From Lactobacillus huangpiensis (lineage in GTDB: Bacteria; Bacillota; Bacilli; Lactobacillales; Lactobacillaceae): a stretch of DNA of 64,000 nt. The stretch is taken from assembly GCF_019972815.1 (NCBI RefSeq), contig NZ_BPPA01000006.1, positions 1-64,000 of the forward strand. Direction: 5' to 3'. A program made the position numbers and the translations under genes. Shown here piece by piece: positions 58,598-64,000 of this stretch. A model generated the notes under the pieces. The model was given only the letters and a program-made list of their open reading frames with translations, searched no databases and was not told where the DNA came from. How positions within the stretch are numbered: position 1 is the stretch's first letter; every line of letters begins with the position of its first letter.

Positions 58598-61048
58598 TTA
58601 GGTCTTGTCCTCATCTTTTTTAGGCGGTAACAAAACTTGACGAGGCTTTGATCCTTCAGATGGGCCCACAATACCCTTCTCCTCCATCGCATCAACTATT
58701 CTGGCTGCACGATTATAGCCTATACGAAATCTTCTTTGTAAAAGTGATACACTTGCTGTTTGTTGCTGTCTTACCAGTTCAACAGCCTGATCATAAAATT
58801 CATCCTCTGGCTCGTCATCTTGTTTTTCTGAATTTTCTTGACCTTTTTGCGGAATCATCCCTTTATCATATTCAGGCTTTTGTTGTTTCTTTACCCAAGA
58901 AATTATCTTCTCAACCTCACTTGAAGAAACATAAGCACCTTGAATTCGTTCAGGTTTGGAGGCTCCTACCGGCATGTATAACATGTCTCCTCTGCCGAGC
59001 AACTTCTCAGCTCCAGTTTGGTCTAAAATTGTTCTTGAATCAATACCACTTGAAACAGCAAAAGAAATTCGAGATGGTACGTTTGCCTTAATTAAACCGG
59101 TAATGACATCAACACTCGGTCGTTGAGTAGCCAATATCATGTGAATTCCTGCAGCGCGTGCCATTTGCCCTAAACGAACAATTGCACCTTCAACATCGCG
59201 GCCACCAACCATCATCAGATCACTAAGTTCATCAACCACTACCAAAATATATGGCAATGGTTTCATTGCAGGCTTCGATTTATCTTGATTATTGAGTTGA
59301 ACCTTATCATTAAACTCACCCACATTACGGACACCACTTGCGGCAAATAGTTTATAGCGTCGTTCCATTTCCTTAACAGCTTTGCCTAATGCATTCGCAG
59401 CTAACTTAGCATCTGTAACTACCGGTATCAACAAATGTGGTACACCATTATAAACTGAAAGCTCAACCATTTTAGGATCAATTAAAATCAACTTAACTTG
59501 ATCCGGCAGTGCCTTCATTAATATACTTGTTAAAATGGTATTGATTGCAACAGACTTTCCGGAACCTGTCGAACCAGCAATGAGAAGGTGGGGCATTTTA
59601 GTTAGGTCAGCTGAAATCGTTTGTCCGCTAACATCCTTTCCCAAAGGTACTTGCATAGGATCTTTTTTAGCCCTATTATCTTGACTCTGCATTACATCTT
59701 TAAAAGCAACGACCGAAGTGTTTTTATTGGGCACCTCTATACCAATATATGGTTTGCCGGGTATAGGTGCTTCTATTCTGATATCTTTTGCCGCCAAGGC
59801 AAGAGCCAAATCATCTGCTAAATTAACAATCCTGCTAACTTTAACTCCAACAGCAGGCTGTACTTCATAACGTGTAATTGTAGGACCCAAAATTGCTTTT
59901 TTTATGATAACTTTGACGCCAAAACTTTTAAAAGTAGACTGTAAAGTTTGCGTATTTTTGCGAATAAGAGCCTTATCGGTACTTTGATCAATATTCTTAA
60001 TGCTATCAAGCAAGGTTAAAGGAGGTTTTTGATAATTTGGTCTTACTTTCTGATCTTGTTTAAGTTCGCCATGATCAACAGATTCCAATTCTTGCTTAAT
60101 TTTCTTATCTTCTTCAACAAAAGAATGTGATTTAGGTAAATTGCCACTGGTATTATTAGTTTTGCTCTCTTTTTGATTATTATTTTGACTGGCCACCTGA
60201 ATTTGTGGCTCAACTGGAGAATGTTCTGGCATATCACCAAATTCAGATTCATGCGAAACAGAATTGTCTACGTCCTTAGTGTCTGCAAACTCTTCAGACG
60301 ACTTGTCATTAACAGCAAAATCATCAACATCAGGAAAAACCATATTTTTAGAATCCGATGTTTCCTGAAAATTTTGAGATTGTTCATTCAAGTTCTTCTG
60401 TTGTTGTTTTTCTTTGAATGAACCATATTTATCTTTTATTTTCGTGCCAGCTGCCTTGTTTTTATCAATAAAAAGCTGACTAACCGTCTGAAATTTTTTA
60501 ATTATAGTTGCAAACTTTACATCAAAGAACATCAAAATACCACATGGAATTAGTAGAATTGCAATTACTCGCAATCCTATATGACCTAGTAAGGGATAAA
60601 ATATTTGGTAGCATAATGCACCAATTACTCCTCCACCAACATGTTGGGTAACAGCCATTCTGCCAAATTCAGCAGATATTTCATGCCAGAATGCATTCAT
60701 AAACGCATTATTTACAAATTCACTTTCAAAATAAACGCTGCTCTGAATTAATAAAAATCCGAGTATTGCAAAAAACAGACCACAACTGCGCTTAAATTTA
60801 AAGTGCATCGGCTTGTTATAAATCAGCATAACCAGGCCAAAAATAATACAAATTCCAGCAGCTAATAAATAGGAATCTCCAAAAAAGAAACGAAAAATAT
60901 TCGCAACTTGTTTACCAAGAATTCCAAATTTAACAAATGCCAAAACTGAAATAATAATTTGTACAAGGCCAAAAATTGCCCAAGTAATTCCAGTATTCTG
61001 ATTTTTCTTATGAGACTTGGTGGTTTTTCTCCTCTTCTTTTTAGGCAT
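58598..61048 (-). CDS. ftsK: DNA translocase FtsK/SpoIIIE
   Basis: An 816-residue septal DNA pump. Four N-terminal helices (about 25-180), a long polar linker (Q/N/K/E/D, about 190-330), the ATPase core with Walker A GSTGSGKSVA and Walker B-like ILVVVDELSDLMM, and a C-terminal gamma winged-helix domain (VSLLQRRFRIGYNRAARIVD). Confidence 0.96.
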   Translation of the reverse strand: MPKKKRRKTTKSHKKNQNTGITWAIFGLVQIIISVLAFVKFGILGKQVANIFRFFFGDSYLLAAGICIIFGLVMLIYNKPMHFKFKRSCGLFFAILGFLLIQSSVYFESEFVNNAFMNAFWHEISAEFGRMAVTQHVGGGVIGALCYQIFYPLLGHIGLRVIAILLIPCGILMFFDVKFATIIKKFQTVSQLFIDKNKAAGTKIKDKYGSFKEKQQQKNLNEQSQNFQETSDSKNMVFPDVDDFAVNDKSSEEFADTKDVDNSVSHESEFGDMPEHSPVEPQIQVASQNNNQKESKTNNTSGNLPKSHSFVEEDKKIKQELESVDHGELKQDQKVRPNYQKPPLTLLDSIKNIDQSTDKALIRKNTQTLQSTFKSFGVKVIIKKAILGPTITRYEVQPAVGVKVSRIVNLADDLALALAAKDIRIEAPIPGKPYIGIEVPNKNTSVVAFKDVMQSQDNRAKKDPMQVPLGKDVSGQTISADLTKMPHLLIAGSTGSGKSVAINTILTSILMKALPDQVKLILIDPKMVELSVYNGVPHLLIPVVTDAKLAANALGKAVKEMERRYKLFAASGVRNVGEFNDKVQLNNQDKSKPAMKPLPYILVVVDELSDLMMVGGRDVEGAIVRLGQMARAAGIHMILATQRPSVDVITGLIKANVPSRISFAVSSGIDSRTILDQTGAEKLLGRGDMLYMPVGASKPERIQGAYVSSSEVEKIISWVKKQQKPEYDKGMIPQKGQENSEKQDDEPEDEFYDQAVELVRQQQTASVSLLQRRFRIGYNRAARIVDAMEEKGIVGPSEGSKPRQVLLPPKKDEDKT

Positions 61049-61067
61049 AATACTACCTAATCAACAA

Positions 61068-61460
61068 TTAAAAATTTGCTTGGAAGTTCAAATTAACTGG
61101 TTCATCCAAAGTAATTTGAGTAACTTCATAAGTAAGGGTTTCAATATATTCAACTAATGGCCGACTAAGCAACTTATAATCTGTCTTTTCCAGGTCGCTG
61201 CCATCACCAAAATAATCTTTGATTTTAACGATCTGACTAATCATTCCGCTAACCGAAAAATCACCCGGCGCTGGTGCCACGTCAAAAATAACAGTCACAT
61301 CAAAATAATTGCCGTCAGAACCAGCATCAGTTGAACCATCATCATTTTGTTTTTCGACCTTTTTTAAGCCAAAATTTACCTGATCTTTAACTTCCTGGTC
61401 TTCATTAATATCATAATGAAAGTTTTTGACAATAACAGGAGTTTCTTTTTCAAATTCCAT
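61068..61460 (-). CDS. DUF1149-family protein
   Basis: A 130-residue cytosolic protein of the lactobacillar DUF1149 family, related to SecB-like/L-rich beta proteins by shape only; function unknown. Beta-rich central part (DVTVIFDVAPAPGDFSVSG). It starts one base after the trmL stop and is followed by ftsK, so it belongs to the same transcript. Confidence 0.85.
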   Translation of the reverse strand: MEFEKETPVIVKNFHYDINEDQEVKDQVNFGLKKVEKQNDDGSTDAGSDGNYFDVTVIFDVAPAPGDFSVSGMISQIVKIKDYFGDGSDLEKTDYKLLSRPLVEYIETLTYEVTQITLDEPVNLNFQANF

Positions 61461-61461
61461 C

Positions 61462-62019
61462 TTATTTTCCTCCTAAATTTCTTTCATATCTCTCAGGGCG
61501 ATTGTAGTTATCTTTTAATTTATCATTTTCATAATGATGTGTAGTTTCTAAATTAGGAAAACCTTGCTGACGCAATGCTTCAAGTAAAACTATCGCCACT
61601 GAGTTAGCCAAATTATAACAACGAATATTATCCGACATTGGTATTCTCAAATTGCGTTCGTAATATTCTCGCATAAATGTTTCTGGTAAACCAGTAGTTT
61701 CTTTGCCAAACACAAAGTAGTAATTTTTCGCAGAATCTGTATAATCTATTTCCGCATAATTTTTTGAAGAAAATTTAGAAATAAGATACATTTCGTCTTG
61801 AGGACCAAGTTGACCTAGGAATGCATTAAGATCTTCATGTACCCGAACGTCAACCTTATCCCAATAATCCAAGCCAGCTCGTTTCATTTTTTTGTTATCG
61901 ATTTGAAAACCTAATGGCTCAATCAAATCAAGAACTGTATTAGTTCCGGCACAAGTTCGGGCAATATTACCAGTATTAGCTGGCATTAGTGGCTCATATA
62001 ACACTACGTGATTTGTCAA
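61462..62019 (-). CDS. trmL: tRNA (cytidine(34)-2'-O)-methyltransferase, SPOUT family
   Basis: A 185-residue SpoU/TrmH-type enzyme that 2'-O-methylates the wobble base of tRNA-Leu. The knot motifs EPLMPANTGNIARTC, FVFGKETTGLP and RIPMSDNIRCYNLANSVAI are intact. Slightly longer than E. coli TrmL by a C-terminal charged tail. Confidence 0.95.
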   Translation of the reverse strand: MTNHVVLYEPLMPANTGNIARTCAGTNTVLDLIEPLGFQIDNKKMKRAGLDYWDKVDVRVHEDLNAFLGQLGPQDEMYLISKFSSKNYAEIDYTDSAKNYYFVFGKETTGLPETFMREYYERNLRIPMSDNIRCYNLANSVAIVLLEALRQQGFPNLETTHHYENDKLKDNYNRPERYERNLGGK

Positions 62020-62056
62020 TCTTTTTCTCCTTCACTATATTTTTAACAAATAAAAC

Positions 62057-63286
62057 TTATTTTTTTGGCGGTTTTTCTTCTGATCCTGCGATTAAATTAT
62101 TCGGGTTCTCAGCCGCAACTTGGAAGTTTTCCTCATCTTCATCTTCTTTGAATACCTGAGAAACATTACGGTAATAGTTATAAACACGCAAAATAATAAT
62201 TTTTAAAATAGCATAAATTGGAATACCAAAAATGACGCCCCATAGTCCCCAAACAGAACTTGAGCCTATCAATAATAAAATAGTGGTTACCGGGTGCATC
62301 TCCATCTTGTTTCCCATTACCAAAGGACTAATAACCCTTGATTCAATGGTCTGTTCTATTGCAAAAACAACCAAAACTTTAATTACCATTGGTACAGAAA
62401 GCATAATAGCAATCACGATTACAGGTATAAAGGAAATAAAAGTACCAAAATATGGAATAAGGTTAAGAATACCGCTTAAAACAGCAAGGGCAATGCCATA
62501 CGGAAGTCCAATGATACTGTAACCAATGGCAAACATGATTCCGACCCAAAAGGCAACAGTAAGTTGTCCCCTAATATATGATGCTAGTGCAGTATTAATA
62601 TCGTAAAGAAGTTCGCCAAAACTTTTCTGCCAGCGCTTCGGTGCAAATTGCATTAAGTAAGGGCGTAAATTGTGAGCATCTTTTAACATAAAAAACAGGA
62701 TAAAGGGTGCAGTAAGTAAGGTCATAACTATGATAGTAACAACACTAATTGCTGAAGAAATATTGCTAAGCGCTGCATTGACGGCCTCATGACCTGACTT
62801 AAAGAGCATATCTTGCGCCCTATTGATAGCATCATTAATATTGCCCTTAACACTGTGAAGTTGCGGATTACTCAGCCAATCCTGTACCGCATTTGTAGCA
62901 TCCTTCCAGATATGGGGCCAATGAGTAATTAATGAATTAATTTGACTTTGAACAATTGGCAATAAAGTATTAACTATCCAAACGAGCAAAACTGCTACTA
63001 AAACAAATAATCCAAGAATAGTAACAATCCTTGGTACTTTGAACTTTCTCTCTAAAATATCTACTAGCGGATTCATAATATAAAACTGAATCAAAGCCAG
63101 CATTAACGGAGGAAGAATCGCACTTACAAAGACCTTAGCGGGATTTAAAACAAATGATATTTTGTTGAACAACCAAATCACAAGGAAGAACAACAAAATG
63201 TTTAGTAGTGCAATACTAAACCGATTATTCAAAAACCATTTTTGAAATATGGTTCTTTTTTTATGCTTTTTCTCGTAGTCCATCAA
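62057..63286 (-). CDS. AI-2E family permease
   Basis: A 409-residue polytopic membrane protein of the AI-2E/PerM family (about eight helices). The C-terminal VSPLVMGNKMEMHPV (about residue 320) is the family signature. Transport function is uncertain: some relatives export autoinducer-2, others are sodium antiporters. A long C-terminal acidic tail (EDEDEENFQ). It lies ten bases past the GutA-like gene. Confidence 0.88.
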   Translation of the reverse strand: MMDYEKKHKKRTIFQKWFLNNRFSIALLNILLFFLVIWLFNKISFVLNPAKVFVSAILPPLMLALIQFYIMNPLVDILERKFKVPRIVTILGLFVLVAVLLVWIVNTLLPIVQSQINSLITHWPHIWKDATNAVQDWLSNPQLHSVKGNINDAINRAQDMLFKSGHEAVNAALSNISSAISVVTIIVMTLLTAPFILFFMLKDAHNLRPYLMQFAPKRWQKSFGELLYDINTALASYIRGQLTVAFWVGIMFAIGYSIIGLPYGIALAVLSGILNLIPYFGTFISFIPVIVIAIMLSVPMVIKVLVVFAIEQTIESRVISPLVMGNKMEMHPVTTILLLIGSSSVWGLWGVIFGIPIYAILKIIILRVYNYYRNVSQVFKEDEDEENFQVAAENPNNLIAGSEEKPPKK

Positions 63287-63296
63287 ATCATCCTAA

Positions 63297-63677
63297 TCAA
63301 ATATGCTCATATATTATGTCATCACCGATATTAAATTCGGGCATAGCCTGTTTATCTTCTAAAGTAAAATACACACCGTTAGCCAATGGATTTTTTGACT
63401 TTTTCTGATTAAAAAACAGTGTAACATGACCCAGAGCCCTCATATCGCTGGCAACCATAGAACCGACAAAGTCAGCAACATAGGTCTGCCCATCAATAGT
63501 AATTGTATCGCCTTTTTTCATAATAAAACCAGTGGGAGGAGTTTGGGGATCGAATTTTTGAATAACCGAAACATCGACTAGTTCAGGAGTGACATTTTCA
63601 CCAAATAAAATCACCATGTTTCCCTTAGGCTCAATAGCTTGCTTACCAATTTTCGTAATAGTTGCTGTCCATTTCAT
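63297..63677 (-). CDS. PTS glucitol/sorbitol IIA (GutA)-like protein lacking the usual His
   Basis: A 126-residue protein matching the GutA/SrlB fold: TITKIGKQAIE, ILFGENVTPELVDVSVI and VGSMVASDMRALGHVTLFF align with the SrlB motifs (recalled from E. coli). The segment that carries the His pair in SrlB (FIHCH) reads VIQKF here, so the phosphate acceptor is not conserved. No IIB/IIC genes are nearby. Probably a diverged non-PTS paralogue. AGGAGAG lies upstream of the ATG. Confidence 0.7.
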   Translation of the reverse strand: MKWTATITKIGKQAIEPKGNMVILFGENVTPELVDVSVIQKFDPQTPPTGFIMKKGDTITIDGQTYVADFVGSMVASDMRALGHVTLFFNQKKSKNPLANGVYFTLEDKQAMPEFNIGDDIIYEHI

Positions 63678-63713
63678 AATTTGCTCTCCTTAAGCTTTAA
63701 TTTTAGCATAACA

Positions 63714-63745
63714 AAAACCGCTTAACTAATATATAAGCGGTTTTC
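63714..63745 (-). terminator. Intrinsic terminator after the P-type ATPase gene
   Basis: AAAACCGCTTA / TTAAGCGGTTTT with a short AT loop, T run on the minus strand. Confidence 0.82.
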
Positions 63746-63757
63746 TTTGTTACTTCT

Positions 63758-64000
63758 TTATTTTTTATGATAGAGAAGCCATTTCTTAATTTCATCAATA
63801 ATAACTAACGGTATTGGAAGACAGAATAAGAATAACCAGTCAACCGGTAATAACCTTGTCGTATTGAATAATTGCTGCAAGCCGGGAGTAACCGTTAAAG
63901 CTAAAAACAGAAGTATTTCAAAAATAATGCCATACCAAATATTACGATTGCTGAAAATGCCTTTTTTAAATAATGAAACTTTGTTTGTTCTGCAATTCAG
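63758..64000 (-). CDS. P-type cation-transporting ATPase, C-terminal end (partial)
   Basis: An open frame from the window end (64000) to TAA at 63758 gives 80 residues. LNCRTNKVSLFKKGIFSN and then two hydrophobic helices (IIFEILLFLALTVT; PVDWLFLFCLPIPLV) followed by DEIKKWLLYHKK match the last transmembrane helices of calcium/magnesium-type P-type ATPases. The rest of the gene lies beyond the window. The ion cannot be assigned. Confidence 0.75.
   Translation of the reverse strand: MNCRTNKVSLFKKGIFSNRNIWYGIIFEILLFLALTVTPGLQQLFNTTRLLPVDWLFLFCLPIPLVIIDEIKKWLLYHKK

Noticed and set aside
1..64000. CRISPR arrays, insertion sequences and prophage
   Set aside because: No spaced direct-repeat array, transposase motif or phage structural gene was seen in the window.

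Overview
The window is an AT-rich, nearly all minus-strand stretch of a low-GC Gram-positive chromosome. Gene content and order point to Lactobacillus in the strict sense (L. delbrueckii/acidophilus group). The indicators are a cggR-gap-pgk-tpiA cluster, uvrB-uvrA-hdeD-rapZ-yvcK-whiA, clpP under a CIRCE operator, hpf-secA-prfB-hprK-lgt-gpsA-trxB-pgm, and recA-rny with comFA-comFC. Several starts are TTG or GTG with strong Shine-Dalgarno sequences. The species cannot be fixed from sequence reading alone.

Layout. 1-4.2 kb: an accessory block with an aldo/keto reductase-MerR operon, an SGNH esterase and three tandem secreted proteins of one unnamed family, one of them nonsense-mutated. 4.3-8.7 kb: the central glycolytic genes with the CggR repressor, its operator and promoter. 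8.8-10 kb: tRNA-Arg(CCG) and an orphan putrescine-type carbamoyltransferase. 10.2-20.7 kb: a second accessory block with two paralogous secreted SH3-like/propeller-like proteins, an APC permease, a Fur-family regulator, a lipoprotein related to the 2-4 kb family, two zinc-ribbon membrane proteins and two clearly decayed small secreted genes. 20.8-44.4 kb: housekeeping (proteolysis, cell-wall regulation, excision repair, phosphoglucomutase, thioredoxin reductase, lipoprotein lipidation, HPr kinase, RF2 with its programmed frameshift, SecA, ribosome hibernation, ComF, TagO). 44.5-49.3 kb: a metabolic module of two cytosolic FAD reductases with FMN-binding domains at opposite ends plus an AraC-family regulator preceded by tandem 20-nt repeats. 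49.3-64 kb: rny, recA, a four-gene quaternary-amine ABC transporter, pgsA-rodZ-ymfI, ftsK, trmL, an AI-2E-family permease, an unusual GutA-like protein and the 3' end of a P-type ATPase.

How the genes work together. Triose-phosphate flux is set by CggR on gap-pgk-tpiA, and HprK links glycolytic state to carbon catabolite control. RapZ/YvcK/WhiA, TagO, PgsA, RodZ and FtsK serve envelope growth and division. The most interesting unexplained pieces are the mirrored flavoprotein pair with its regulator (44.5-49.3 kb), the secreted 'RGxWY' protein family, and two orphan enzyme-family members (putrescine carbamoyltransferase-like and GutA-like) that lack their usual partners.
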